Positions 17,120 to 26,880 are shown, counted from the first letter of the stretch. The stretch: DNA of 64,000 nt from Flavobacterium cupreum (GCF_003996965.1 NZ_QWDM01000021.1:27868-91867); one strand, 5' to 3'. Made by a program: numbers and translations. Notes: generated by a model from the sequence alone, not told the origin.

Positions 17120-19228
17120 TTACTTTTTAGGTAAAGCCGTAAACCCCATATTGTAAAGCGTGAACGCCTGAATATCTACATTTTCCTGAATGGTGGCAGC
17201 AACAGATTTTCCTGCACCGTGTCCGGCTTTCACATCAATACGGATTAAAACAGGATTGTCTCCGGTTTGTTTTTCCTGTAATTCGGCAGCAAATTTAAAA
17301 CTGTGCGCCGGAACAACGCGATCATCATGATCTCCTGTCGTTACCATAGTTGCCGGATACTGTACGCCTTTTTTAACGTTCTGAACTGGCGAGTATCCTT
17401 TTAGGTATTCGAACATTTCTTTGCTGTCCTGTGCAGTTCCGTAATCAAAAGCCCAACCCGCTCCGGCAGTAAAAGCATTGTAACGCAACATGTCCATAAC
17501 TCCAACAGCCGGTAAAGCTACTTTCATCAAATCAGGACGCTGCGTCATCGTGGCACCTACTAATAAACCTCCGTTAGAACCTCCGCGAATGGCTAAGAAA
17601 TCAGATGAAGTATATTTTTGGGCAATCAGATATTCTGCAGCAGCAATGAAATCATCAAATACATTTTGTTTTTTCAGCTTGGTTCCCGCATCATGCCATT
17701 TTTTCCCGTATTCGCCCCCGCCTCTTAAATTGGCAACAGCATATACACCGCCGTTTTCCATCCAGACTGCATTGGCAATACTGAAACCCGGCGTCAGGCT
17801 GATATTGAATCCGCCGTACCCATAAAGAATCGTTGGGTTTTTACCGTTTAATTTCAGTCCTTTTTTATAGGTAATAATCATCGGGATTTTTGTTCCGTCT
17901 TTAGAAGTGTAAAAAACCTGTTTTGATTCGTAATCCTCACTTTTGAAATCCACTACTGGCTTTTGATAAATTTCTGATTTCCCTGATTTAGGATCGAAAG
18001 AAAAGATAGTTCCCGGAGTCGTGTAGTTTGTAAAGCTGTAGTACAGCACCTTCTCTTCTTTTTTTCCTCCAAATCCTCCTGCAGTTCCAACAGCCGGAAG
18101 TTTGATTTCACGAACTAATTTTCCATCGTAGTCATATTGCAAAACCAATGAAACAGCATCTTTGGTATAATTCGCAAAGAAATATCCGGATCCCGTTGAA
18201 GGGGCCAAAACATTCTCGGTTTCTTTGATGAAATCTTTCCAGTTTTCCGGTTTTGGATTGCTTACGTCTACGGTAACAATGCGCTTGTTCGGTGCGCCTA
18301 AATCAGTATCAATAAACAGTTTACTGCCTACATTTTCGATAATCTGGTTGTCGCTGTTAAAATTGTCAACAATCGTAATAATCGGACTTTCCGGTTTGGA
18401 TAAATCTTTAATGTATAATTCATTTCCGTATGTAGAATTGGCTGCCGAGATCACCAGATAGCGATCATCTTCCGTCACGTAACCACCTACATATCTTCTT
18501 TTTTGATCTGCTCCAAAAATTATTTTATCGTCTTTTTGAGCAGTTCCCAGTTTGTGGAAATACAATTTATGCTGATCTGTTTTGGCAGATAATTCGCTTC
18601 CTTTTGGTTTATCATAGCTGGAGTAATAAAAACCTTCATTTCCTAACCAGGAAACACCGCTGAATTTTACATCAACGATAGTATCTTCTAAAACTTTTTT
18701 CGAAACAGCATCAATGATAATCACTTTTCTCCAGTCGCTTCCGCCTTCTGAAATGGAATAAGCTGCTTTCGATCCGTCTTTAGAGAAATTTAAACCACCC
18801 AGTGAAGTCGTTCCGTCTTTCGAAAAAGTATTGGGATCCAGAAAGATTTCATCTTTACCCTTTTCACCTTTTCTGTAAATTACAGATTGGTTTTGAAGTC
18901 CGTTGTTTTTAGAATAATACGTAAACTTTCCTTCTTTAAAGGGGGCGCCTATTTTTTCGTAATTCCAAAGTTTTTCCATTCGTTTTTTAAGTTCTTCACG
19001 AAAGGGAATTTTATCCAGATAACCGTAAGTTACTTCATTTTCAGCTTTTACCCAGGCCCCGGTTTCTGCTGATTTGTCATCTTCAAGCCAGCGGTACGGA
19101 TCATTTACTTTCGTATCAAAGTAAGTATCAATTGTTTCTCCTTTTTTGGTTTCGGGGTACTGAATTTTATTTTGTCCAAATGAAATTCCTGCGGTAGTAA
19201 TAGCCATTATAAGAATTGTTTTTTTCAT
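17120..19228 (-). CDS. Prolyl oligopeptidase family serine peptidase (S9)
   Basis: 702 residues with a signal peptide (MKKTILIMAITTAGISFGQ), so periplasmic or outer. Residues about 30-420 are the seven-bladed propeller; the C-terminal third is the alpha/beta hydrolase. The nucleophile is in IRGGSNGGLLVGA (GGSNGG), the acid in TTGDHDDRVVPAHS and the His in KAGHGAGKS, the S9A order. It cleaves short proline-containing peptides. The last 28 codons are the sequence copied twice in the downstream tandem block; the live copy shows no damage. Confidence 0.95.
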   Translation of the reverse strand: MKKTILIMAITTAGISFGQNKIQYPETKKGETIDTYFDTKVNDPYRWLEDDKSAETGAWVKAENEVTYGYLDKIPFREELKKRMEKLWNYEKIGAPFKEGKFTYYSKNNGLQNQSVIYRKGEKGKDEIFLDPNTFSKDGTTSLGGLNFSKDGSKAAYSISEGGSDWRKVIIIDAVSKKVLEDTIVDVKFSGVSWLGNEGFYYSSYDKPKGSELSAKTDQHKLYFHKLGTAQKDDKIIFGADQKRRYVGGYVTEDDRYLVISAANSTYGNELYIKDLSKPESPIITIVDNFNSDNQIIENVGSKLFIDTDLGAPNKRIVTVDVSNPKPENWKDFIKETENVLAPSTGSGYFFANYTKDAVSLVLQYDYDGKLVREIKLPAVGTAGGFGGKKEEKVLYYSFTNYTTPGTIFSFDPKSGKSEIYQKPVVDFKSEDYESKQVFYTSKDGTKIPMIITYKKGLKLNGKNPTILYGYGGFNISLTPGFSIANAVWMENGGVYAVANLRGGGEYGKKWHDAGTKLKKQNVFDDFIAAAEYLIAQKYTSSDFLAIRGGSNGGLLVGATMTQRPDLMKVALPAVGVMDMLRYNAFTAGAGWAFDYGTAQDSKEMFEYLKGYSPVQNVKKGVQYPATMVTTGDHDDRVVPAHSFKFAAELQEKQTGDNPVLIRIDVKAGHGAGKSVAATIQENVDIQAFTLYNMGFTALPKK

Positions 19229-19283
19229 AGTTAAAGTTTATGGTTGTAACAAAAATAGCGTTTTTTGTGGGATGATTAAAAAA

Positions 19284-19383
19284 TTAACCGCAAAGTACGC
19301 AAGGTGTTTTTCGCAAAGTTCGCAAAGTTTAAAATAAAGCTTTTGCGAACCTTGCGCTATTCCTTGACGCACTTTGCGGTTAA
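19284..19383. repeat. GCAAAG-family palindrome, 100 bases
   Basis: TTAACCGCAAAGTACGCAAG opens it and GACGCACTTTGCGGTTAA closes it, with an inner GCAAAGTTCGCAAAG / TTTTGCGAACCTTGC hairpin. It fills the gap between the oligopeptidase and TonB-receptor genes. Confidence 0.75.
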
Positions 19384-19391
19384 GACAAAAA

Positions 19392-21599
19392 TTACAAGTT
19401 GAAGTTAACTCCTAACACAATGTTTCTTCCAATATTCGGAATACCGTCTGTTTTTAATCTGGAGAGATGTGCAATATATTTTTTATCGAATAAATTATTT
19501 CCATTCAGGTTAATATCGAAGGCCGTTTTACCTAGTTTAACCGTTCCTCCAAAACCTAAATTGACCAGTATATACCCTTTTGAGGCAGTTTCGAAACCAC
19601 TCACGTTATCCTGATCAAAAGTAGACGAAACGTTTACGGATGCAAATCCTTCCTCTAACCAGTTTTTAATTTTGAATTCCGTTCTAAGCGTGTTATTCCA
19701 GTTATTAGCCGGAATTAAAGGTAAATAATCGTTATTGTCTTTTTTACCTGTCACGGTTTCAAAGCTGGTTTCAAAATGCAGCCAGTCTAACGGGTGCGGG
19801 TGAAAGTGAAAACCAACTTCACCACCGTATAGTTTGGCATTATCCTGAATATAGGCAAAAACATCATTGTCCTCTAAGGTTTGCCCTGTTGGGGAAGTGT
19901 AGATGTAATTGTTGATGTGATTGTAAAATCCGTTAATAAAAAACTCAAAATGCGAATTTTTGTATTCCAGGTTCAAATCTGTCTGAACGTTTTGCTCGGT
20001 TTTTAAGGCAGCGTTTCCAATTTCGTATCGGTTGGTGCCTTCGTGAACACCATTTGACGTTAATTCAGCTAAGTTGGGTGCCCGGAATCCCGTAGCAACA
20101 TTCAGGCGAAGGGTTAGAGGTTCAGCCAGTTTGGTTTTGTAGCCTAATGAAGCATTAAAACTGTCAAAAGAGCGGTCTAAAGCCTGAAAATAACCTTCTT
20201 CGTCTACAATGCCATGCGCCTCAGAGCTCACGTTTCGGTTGTCAAAACGCAGTCCGGCCTGAATAACATTACTGTTCCATTCGTAATTTGCAGTTCCAAA
20301 AACCCCAAAATCATTGGTAGTCGCATCCGGAATCAAATATTCTTCTCCCGAATTGGTATTGGTCTGATGCATTCCCTGTACGCCAAGAATAGTTTCAATT
20401 TTACCAAATTTCGGAAAATGGTATTTTGCATTATAATTCAAAGTGTTCAGCTTCATGTGCAAAGACGCTGTATTGCTGTCTTCAAATTCACTTCGGTCAT
20501 TAGAAATGTAACCTAAATCAACATCTAATTTCGAATTTTCGAAAAAGATCACGTTGTTTAAACTCAATAAATGATTGAAAATTCCCTGTCTTGGAAACTG
20601 TGTGTCTTTACTGGAAGACTGTTCCGCAATCCCGTCTTCGGGAATCCCGATGTCTAATTTATTGTAATTGTATCGTAATACACTTGAAAAAGTGGAGTTG
20701 CTGTAGCCGATTCCGGTTTTAAAATCCGTTTCGTTGTAACGCGAATTGGTTACGCGGTCTCCATCGGCAATTTTATAATCGGAGTGGGTATTGAAACTTC
20801 CGCGGGCTAAAAATTTCCAGTTGTCCGTAGACGTTTTCAGTCCAATCGAGGAATTGCTTCCTTGCGTATTAGTAAAGTATTTTTGACTGAAATTGGCTTT
20901 GAAAGTATTCGCATCGGCAAATTTTTCAGGGTTAAAGTATAAAACCCCACCCAAAGCATCCGATCCGTACAACAAGGAAGCAGGGCCTTTAATGACTTCA
21001 ACGCTTTCGATTCCGGCATCATTTAATCCTAATCCGTGTTCGTCTCCAAACTGTTGATTTTCGATCCGCACACCTTGCGAATACACCAAAACACGATTCC
21101 CGCTTAGACCTCTGATTACGGGCTTCCCGATAGAAGTTCCCGTGGAAATCTGAGAAACCCCCGGAATGGTTGCCAAACCTTCTATTAAAGTTGAGGTTCC
21201 TTTTTGCTGTAATGTTTTGATACTTTCATGTTCTACTTTCATCACGTTTTGCGATTGCAGTTTATTGAAAGGCGTAGAGACAATTACTTCATCCATTTCA
21301 AAAATAGATTCAAGCAATGTAATGTCGAGCGTATTCTCTTTTACCAGTTTGGCAATTGTTTTGTTTTGCGTGGTGTAACCGACAAAAGTAAAAGAAAGGC
21401 GCAGATTTCCGTTTGGAAGATTGGTAAATTCATATTTTCCGTTGGCGTCAGTTGTGGTGCCTTTATGTAATTCCGGAGCATACACAGAAACTCCCGGCAT
21501 AGGTTGATTTTGAAGATCGGATACGGTTCCTGAAACGGAATTTTGAGCTGAAAGCAGCCCTGAAAACCCTAAAATAAGGGCTAGTAGTAATTTTTTCAT
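19392..21599 (-). CDS. TonB-dependent outer-membrane receptor
   Basis: 735 residues. A signal peptide (MKKLLLALILGFSGLLSAQ) is followed by a carboxypeptidase-regulatory-like domain (residues 20-105, GTVSDLQNQPMPGVSVY). The plug domain begins near 120 (VIRGLSGNRVLVYSQGVRIENQ, then VEVIKGPASLLYGSDALGGVLYF), and the 22-strand barrel ends in RNIVLGVNFNL. It imports a ligand across the outer membrane using TonB energy. The preceding small His/Cys-rich exported protein hints at a metal or metal-chelate substrate, by position only. There is no SusD partner, so a glycan role is unlikely. Confidence 0.93.
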   Translation of the reverse strand: MKKLLLALILGFSGLLSAQNSVSGTVSDLQNQPMPGVSVYAPELHKGTTTDANGKYEFTNLPNGNLRLSFTFVGYTTQNKTIAKLVKENTLDITLLESIFEMDEVIVSTPFNKLQSQNVMKVEHESIKTLQQKGTSTLIEGLATIPGVSQISTGTSIGKPVIRGLSGNRVLVYSQGVRIENQQFGDEHGLGLNDAGIESVEVIKGPASLLYGSDALGGVLYFNPEKFADANTFKANFSQKYFTNTQGSNSSIGLKTSTDNWKFLARGSFNTHSDYKIADGDRVTNSRYNETDFKTGIGYSNSTFSSVLRYNYNKLDIGIPEDGIAEQSSSKDTQFPRQGIFNHLLSLNNVIFFENSKLDVDLGYISNDRSEFEDSNTASLHMKLNTLNYNAKYHFPKFGKIETILGVQGMHQTNTNSGEEYLIPDATTNDFGVFGTANYEWNSNVIQAGLRFDNRNVSSEAHGIVDEEGYFQALDRSFDSFNASLGYKTKLAEPLTLRLNVATGFRAPNLAELTSNGVHEGTNRYEIGNAALKTEQNVQTDLNLEYKNSHFEFFINGFYNHINNYIYTSPTGQTLEDNDVFAYIQDNAKLYGGEVGFHFHPHPLDWLHFETSFETVTGKKDNNDYLPLIPANNWNNTLRTEFKIKNWLEEGFASVNVSSTFDQDNVSGFETASKGYILVNLGFGGTVKLGKTAFDINLNGNNLFDKKYIAHLSRLKTDGIPNIGRNIVLGVNFNL

Positions 21600-21757
21600 T
21601 TGAAAATGATGCTATAGTTAAATGGATTTTTCTTTTAAAATAAAACATCAAAACAATACTAAAGTCTGCCGATCCTGATATGGTCAGGATGGGGAAACCC
21701 AATGCTTTTTTGAAATGTAACTTAAAAGATTTTTGATTTTATTTCGATGTTTCGAAA

Positions 21758-22111
21758 TTAAGCAACTATAGCGTTCGGGGGACCACGAAGTAAGTAAGCG
21801 CTTTCTGAAAATGGAAATATTTTTTCTGAAAGGGCAAAGAAATAAGGTATTTCTTTATGGAAAGTATGAAATTGAAATGAAAATTCTTCAGGAACGATAT
21901 AGCTTCCAAAAGAAAAATGGCATACATAACAAAGATCATAATTATGGTGCTCATGTGTGATTTCTCCGCTTGGATCACTATAGTCGTGATGGCATTGTTT
22001 CTCGGAAAGTTGCTTTACAATATGCTCATAACTGTGTATGGACTGAAACAATATTGAGAACAATACTGTCAGAGCCAGAGAGACACTTAATAGGAGCTGC
22101 TTTTTCTTCAT
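21758..22111 (-). CDS. Small exported His/Cys-rich protein next to the TonB receptor
   Basis: 117 residues from the ATG at 22111 (MKKKQLLLSVSLALTVLFSI is a signal or anchor segment); a start at 22141 adds ten residues before the signal and is less likely. The middle holds CHHDYSD, THEHHNYDLCYVCHF: six His and three Cys in about 30 residues, typical of metal binding. The C terminus ends LLRGPPNAIVA. It is immediately upstream of the TonB receptor on the same strand (about 160 bases). I recall similar small proteins with an RGPP end before flavobacterial receptors but cannot name the family. Confidence 0.7.
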   Translation of the reverse strand: MKKKQLLLSVSLALTVLFSILFQSIHSYEHIVKQLSEKQCHHDYSDPSGEITHEHHNYDLCYVCHFSFGSYIVPEEFSFQFHTFHKEIPYFFALSEKIFPFSESAYLLRGPPNAIVA

Positions 22112-22334
22112 TGCTATGCAAAGGTATAAAAGACCAATCAAAAATGAATTGCTTTTTTTAAATTCTGTTGCTGATTTATTAAAACTTGCCGGGGAAATCG
22201 GTTTATTTTTACTGAAAAAGAGAATAATTGCTTTCTAATCCTTTCTTGAACGGGCATTATATTATATTTGTAAGTGAAATAAATCATCCTCAAAAAACGT
22301 TTACTTGAAAAACTCTTTAAAATCAAAATACGAT

Positions 22335-23042
22335 ATGAGATTACTTTTTAGCTGTTTCTTTTTAGTGTCGTTTTTTACTGTTTTTTCCCAGGAAGAAACA
22401 AAACCTAAAATAGAGCCAATCGTTAAAATCGATTCGTTGTACCGTGAAGATCAGTTTTACTTTTCCGTTACCTATAATCTTTTCGTCAATATACCTCCTG
22501 CACTGAAACAGGATAAATTCTCAGTGGGGCTTTCGGCCGGTTTTTTACGCGATATGCCCATTAACAAAAAAAGAACCCTTGCCATTGCTACAGGTCTTGG
22601 TTTGAGTTATCAGAACTTCTTTCAGAATTTTACGATTTCCAAAGACGGTCAGGGAAATCGGGTCTATGGTGTAAATGATTATAATGAGATTGTCTCAAAC
22701 CGATACCGGCAATATTTGGTAGATCTTCCGGTAGAATTTCGCTGGAGAAGTTCCACTTATGAAAGTTATAAATTCTGGAGAATTTACGGAGGACTTAAAT
22801 TTAGTTATGCATTTTCTACCAAATCTGCTGTAGATGATGGGGAAACGACTTATAAAATCAACAATAATCCCGACATAAATAAACTGCAGTACGGTACTTA
22901 CCTGGCAGCGGGTTATAATACCTGGAATGTTTATATTTATTACGGATTAAATCCTTTATTTAAATCCTCAGTTAAAACGATTTCCGGACAAAATGTAAAC
23001 ATTCAGACCATCAATGCGGGTCTTATTTTCTATATCCTATAA
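22335..23042 (+). CDS. PorT-like outer-membrane beta-barrel protein
   Basis: 235 residues from the ATG at 22335 (MRLLFSCFFLVSFFTVFSQ is a clean signal peptide; an earlier ATG at 22305 adds ten polar residues). Barrel strands are visible (FSVGLSAGFLRDM, YQNFFQNF, YLVDLPVEFRWRS, AGLIFYIL). VDLPVEFRWR resembles the PorT-family VDIPLLLKYR signature. PorT proteins take part in type IX secretion in Bacteroidota, but general PorT-like barrels are many and I cannot say this one does. Its stop overlaps by six bases the end of the convergent gene below. Confidence 0.65.
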   Translation: MRLLFSCFFLVSFFTVFSQEETKPKIEPIVKIDSLYREDQFYFSVTYNLFVNIPPALKQDKFSVGLSAGFLRDMPINKKRTLAIATGLGLSYQNFFQNFTISKDGQGNRVYGVNDYNEIVSNRYRQYLVDLPVEFRWRSSTYESYKFWRIYGGLKFSYAFSTKSAVDDGETTYKINNNPDINKLQYGTYLAAGYNTWNVYIYYGLNPLFKSSVKTISGQNVNIQTINAGLIFYIL

Positions 23043-23669
23043 CCACAAAAACAGGAATAAAATCTGGGGAAGGGTTCCTGCCAAAAGACCAATAAGCAAT
23101 TCTGTACTGGTATGGGCTCCCATTTCCAGCCGTGACGATGCTACTACACCCGTTAAGACTACCACTAAAGCGGTCCAAAACGGATTTTGCATCTGCAGGT
23201 GAATGTTTAGTCCGATAATAAAAACGGTAAGTCCGCTGATCGCCAGCATGTGAAGGCTTGCTTTTATTTTAAAAAGAGAAAGTACCAGTGCTACAATGGT
23301 ACTGAATAAGGCGCCCAGGAAAAAGAAATGAAGCTCGGGATAACGTGTAATAATGATACTTCTTTTTACTAATAAAATGTATAAAAAACATTGTAAAATA
23401 AGCGGAATTCTGCGCTGTGAAGTTTCAGGAACCATCACCGATTTTATATGTCCGGTGGAGCGAAGTAACAGGAAAAACAATATCGGAACCAAAACGGTTA
23501 TAATCAGGATTTGAAACAGAACATAATATTTTTCCCTGTTCGTAAAAATATCCTCTTTACAGTACAGATAAAACAAAGTGGCATACACCGATATAAAAAT
23601 CGGATGAAGGATATAAGAGAAGAGAGGCAGTATTTTTTTCAAAACCGGGTAATTTGAGGTGTTAAACAA
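23037..23669 (-). CDS. PAP2-superfamily-like integral membrane protein
   Basis: 210 residues with six hydrophobic segments. The end of the protein has SLHM (in place of PSGH) and then SRLEMGAHTSTELLIGLLAG, which resembles the C3 motif SRxxxxxHxxxD with the His kept and the Asp replaced by Glu. The first motif (KxxxxxxRP) is only faintly present as ETSQRRIP. It is therefore PAP2-like but possibly degenerate, a lipid phosphatase or undecaprenyl-pyrophosphate phosphatase relative. The gene is convergent with the PorT-like gene. Confidence 0.7.
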   Translation of the reverse strand: MFNTSNYPVLKKILPLFSYILHPIFISVYATLFYLYCKEDIFTNREKYYVLFQILIITVLVPILFFLLLRSTGHIKSVMVPETSQRRIPLILQCFLYILLVKRSIIITRYPELHFFFLGALFSTIVALVLSLFKIKASLHMLAISGLTVFIIGLNIHLQMQNPFWTALVVVLTGVVASSRLEMGAHTSTELLIGLLAGTLPQILFLFLWL

Positions 23670-23828
23670 ATATAATAAAATAAAGTTTTTTGCTGCTAAT
23701 TTGATACGTTTTCAGAAATAAAATTATTCCAGGGGCACTTTTTTCGCCATAATCACTGCCTGTATTTTTAAGAAAATCACAACTCTTTTCTGTCTTTAAT
23801 GTTTTAAATTTGACAAAAAGATTTTTAA

Positions 23829-26297
23829 ATGAGCATAGACCTAAAAAACCTCATTCCTGTTCTTCAGGCCGAATGGATTGGTTTCAATACAGCTACTTTT
23901 GTAGATCACGTTTCGATCGACAGCCGTTCTTTACAAAACGGATCAAAAACTTTGTTTATTGCCCTGTCCGGCATAAACAATGATGCTCATTTGTATATTC
24001 CCGAACTTATTGAAAAAGGCGTTCAGAATTTCGTGGTGCAGTATATTCCTGAAAAAGCAAAGGGAAAAGCCAATTTCCTGCTAGTCGAAAATAGCCTGAG
24101 TGCCCTACAGCAATTTGCGGCGTATTACAGGGATTTATTTCATTTTCCTGTTATCGGACTAACCGGAAGCAACGGCAAAACGATCGTAAAGGAATGGCTT
24201 AATTTTCTGTTGAGCCCCGATTACAATATCATCCGAAGCCCTAAAAGTTACAACTCTCAGGTGGGAGTTCCCTTATCGGTAATTGCCATTAATGAAAAAC
24301 ATAATCTGGGTATCTTTGAAGCCGGAATTTCTATGGTCAATGAAATGGCCAATCTGGAGCAGATCATCCAACCGAATATTGGCGTTTTAACCAATATTGG
24401 CTCTGCCCACGATGAAGGGTTTCACAATCTGGAACAAAAAATAAACGAAAAACTCCAGCTTTTCAAAAGAGCAGCAGTAATTATCTATCAGAAAAATGAA
24501 CTTGTCGATAGTTGTCTGGCTTCTTTTTCGAAAGAAAACCAATTAAAGGACAGGGTGCTTTTTTCGTGGAGTTTCAGCGATAAAACTGCGGATGTTTTTA
24601 TTCTTAAAAAAGAAAGTAAAAACGACACCACCCGTATTCAGTATCAATATCAAAATGAAATTTTTAATTTAGAAATTCCTTTTCAGGATTCTGCTTCTAT
24701 AGAAAATGCCGTTTCCTGTTTGTTGGTTTTGCTGTATTTCAAATACGACTCCCCAACGATTCAAAACCGAATGCAGCTGCTGTATCCGGTAGAAATGCGC
24801 CTTGAGGTAAAAAACGGAATTAATAATTGCAGTATTATTGACGACAGTTACAGTTCCGATTTTCAATCCCTCAAAATTGCTTTGGACTTTTTGGAAAGCC
24901 AGAAAAAGAACGCTTCTAAAACGGTTATCTTGTCGGATATTTTCCAGAGCGGATTTTCAAATGAAGAATTATATTCCAAAGTAGCACAGCTAATCGCAGA
25001 CAATAAAGTAAACCGTATCATAGGAATAGGAAAGACGATTTCGTCCTTCGCAGATAAATTTTCAAATGCTGTCATGTTTCAGACCACAGCCGATTTTATC
25101 TCCGGTTTTGAAAGCCTGAATTTTGCCAATGAAACTATTCTGATTAAAGGGGCAAGGTCTTTTCAGTTTGAAGAGATTGTAACTTTACTCGAAGAGAAAA
25201 CGCACGAAACGATTCTCGAAATCAATCTCAATTCCATCAGTCATAACCTGAATTTCTTTAAAGCCAAGCTAGCCTCCAAGGTGAAAATGATGGTAATGGT
25301 GAAAGCTTTTGGCTACGGGAACGGAGGTTTGGAAATTGCAAAATTATTAGAATATCACAAAGTAGATTATTTGGGCGTGGCTTTCGCCGACGAAGGAATT
25401 TCGCTCAAAAGTGGCGGCATCCAATTACCGATTATGGTTTTGAACCCGGAATCGACAAGCTTCCCGTCCATTATTCAATACCAGCTGGAACCTGAAATTT
25501 ATAGCATAAAAGGATTAAATGCCTTTTTGAAAATCGCCCGCGAAAAAAACCTGAGAGATTTTCCAATCCATATCAAATTAGATACAGGGATGCACCGTTT
25601 GGGTTTTGAAGAAAATACGATCGGGGAATTAATTGCCACTTTAAAAGGAAATACAACCGTCAAAGTTCAGAGTGTTTTATCACATCTTGCGACAAGTGAT
25701 GATATGAATCATTATGATTTTGTAATTTCCCAGATCCATTTATTTGAAAAATTATCTTCTGAGTTGATAACAGAATTAGGCATAAATCCGATCCGTCATA
25801 TCCTCAATACATCCGGAATCAGCAATTTTCCGGAAGCCCAATATAATATGGTACGTCTTGGAATTGGTTTATACGGCGTTTCAAACGACCCAGTGGAACA
25901 GAAATATCTCGAAAATGTAGGAACCCTAAAATCGATTATTTCGCAGGTTCGTACCATTCCGGCAGGAGACAGCGTGGGTTATGGCCGTCGTTTTATGGCA
26001 GAGAAAGAAACAAAAATTGCAACCATCCCGATTGGTTATGCCGACGGCATTTCGAGATTGTGGGGAAATCAGGTGGGGTACATCAATATTAAAAACCAAA
26101 AAGCACCCATTGTGGGCAGTATCTGTATGGATATGCTGATGGTTGATGTAACTGAAATTGAGTGCAAAGAAGGAGATTCCGTTGTTATTTTCGGAGAAAA
26201 TCCGACCGTAACGGAGATTGCAAACGCTTTGCAGACAATACCGTACGAGATCCTCACGAGTATTTCGCAACGGGTGAAGCGCGTTTTTTTCAGGTAG
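23829..26297 (+). CDS. murF-alr: Bifunctional MurF ligase / alanine racemase
   Basis: 822 residues. Residues 1 to about 455 are MurF, which adds D-Ala-D-Ala to the UDP-MurNAc-tripeptide: VIGLTGSNGKTIVKEW is the ATP loop and NIGSAHDEGF the following ligase motif. Residues about 456-822 are a PLP alanine racemase: VMVKAFGYGNG near 488-498 carries the PLP lysine, KLDTGMHRLGF is conserved, and SICMDMLMVDVTE belongs to the C-terminal domain. The fusion couples D-Ala supply to its use in peptidoglycan synthesis and is known in Bacteroidetes. The Walker-type motif has I after GKT where most have T or S, which is minor. Confidence 0.95.
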   Translation: MSIDLKNLIPVLQAEWIGFNTATFVDHVSIDSRSLQNGSKTLFIALSGINNDAHLYIPELIEKGVQNFVVQYIPEKAKGKANFLLVENSLSALQQFAAYYRDLFHFPVIGLTGSNGKTIVKEWLNFLLSPDYNIIRSPKSYNSQVGVPLSVIAINEKHNLGIFEAGISMVNEMANLEQIIQPNIGVLTNIGSAHDEGFHNLEQKINEKLQLFKRAAVIIYQKNELVDSCLASFSKENQLKDRVLFSWSFSDKTADVFILKKESKNDTTRIQYQYQNEIFNLEIPFQDSASIENAVSCLLVLLYFKYDSPTIQNRMQLLYPVEMRLEVKNGINNCSIIDDSYSSDFQSLKIALDFLESQKKNASKTVILSDIFQSGFSNEELYSKVAQLIADNKVNRIIGIGKTISSFADKFSNAVMFQTTADFISGFESLNFANETILIKGARSFQFEEIVTLLEEKTHETILEINLNSISHNLNFFKAKLASKVKMMVMVKAFGYGNGGLEIAKLLEYHKVDYLGVAFADEGISLKSGGIQLPIMVLNPESTSFPSIIQYQLEPEIYSIKGLNAFLKIAREKNLRDFPIHIKLDTGMHRLGFEENTIGELIATLKGNTTVKVQSVLSHLATSDDMNHYDFVISQIHLFEKLSSELITELGINPIRHILNTSGISNFPEAQYNMVRLGIGLYGVSNDPVEQKYLENVGTLKSIISQVRTIPAGDSVGYGRRFMAEKETKIATIPIGYADGISRLWGNQVGYINIKNQKAPIVGSICMDMLMVDVTEIECKEGDSVVIFGENPTVTEIANALQTIPYEILTSISQRVKRVFFR

Positions 26298-26365
26298 ATT
26301 TCAGATATTTTAGAGAAAATTACGTATTTTCGATATCAATTAATTATTAAACTAAAGAGAGAATC

Positions 26366-26746
26366 ATGGGAATATTTTCAGAATTTAAGGAATTTGCAAT
26401 GAAAGGCAACGTAGTCGATTTGGCTGTCGGGGTTATAATTGGAGCTGCTTTTGGGAAAATTGTAAGCTCATTAATTGAGAATGTTATTACACCATTGTTA
26501 CTGAAACCTGCATTAGATGCGGCCCATTTGTCTACTATAGAAGAGCTGACGGCATTTGGAGGGGTCAAGTACGGTTTGTTCCTTTCGGCAGTCATTAACT
26601 TTGTCATTGTTGCCTTTGTTTTATTCTTAATTATTAAAGGAATAAACAATCTTAAAAAGAAAGACGTTCCGCCACCGCCACCTGCTGGCCCGACTCAGGA
26701 AGAGTTATTGATCCAAATCAGAGATCTTTTGAAAAATAAACAATAA
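26366..26746 (+). CDS. mscL: Large-conductance mechanosensitive channel
   Basis: 126 residues, normal for MscL. The N terminus FKEFAMKGNVVDLAVGVIIGAAFGKIVSSLIENVITPLL is the pore-lining helix, the second transmembrane helix is AVINFVIVAFVLFLIIKGIN, and a Pro-rich linker and C-terminal helix (EELLIQIRDLLKNKQ) follow. It releases solutes on osmotic down-shock from the inner membrane. It lies 68 bases after murF-alr and ends at a terminator. Confidence 0.97.
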   Translation: MGIFSEFKEFAMKGNVVDLAVGVIIGAAFGKIVSSLIENVITPLLLKPALDAAHLSTIEELTAFGGVKYGLFLSAVINFVIVAFVLFLIIKGINNLKKKDVPPPPPAGPTQEELLIQIRDLLKNKQ

Positions 26747-26777
26747 TAAAATATACCGCTACACTAAGTCTAATTTA

Positions 26778-26805
26778 ACCGTTCCTTAATTGGGACGGTT
26801 TTTTT
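26778..26805 (+). terminator. Rho-independent terminator after mscL
   Basis: ACCGTTCC / GGGACGGT stem (one G-U pair), TTAATT loop, T-run of seven. Confidence 0.85.
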
Positions 26806-26850
26806 ACTTTTGTTTGTTTTGTAACATTTTGTTATTTTTTGTGAATCGCC

Positions 26851-26880
26851 TTGTTTTGATTTTTATTATGTATACTTTTG
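26851..26880 (+). promoter_or_regulatory. asd promoter
   Basis: TTG, 19 bases, TACTTTTG; 38 bases before the ATG. Confidence 0.65.

Larger units (their letters stand above)
15921..17209. repeat. Tandem block: intergenic repeats plus copied prolyl oligopeptidase tail
   Basis: Three head-to-tail units: 15921-16314, 16315-16760 and 16761-17209. Each begins CAAATTTAA and a GTTTGCCAC-type repeat, and ends in the last roughly 85 bases of the prolyl oligopeptidase gene up to AACAGATTT. Only the third unit's end is the live gene; the other two tails (about 16224-16314 and 16674-16760) are diverged decoys. Units two and three are about 90 percent alike by eye; unit one differs in its middle. The simplest reading is tandem duplication joined at a short ATTT match. 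Confidence 0.85.
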
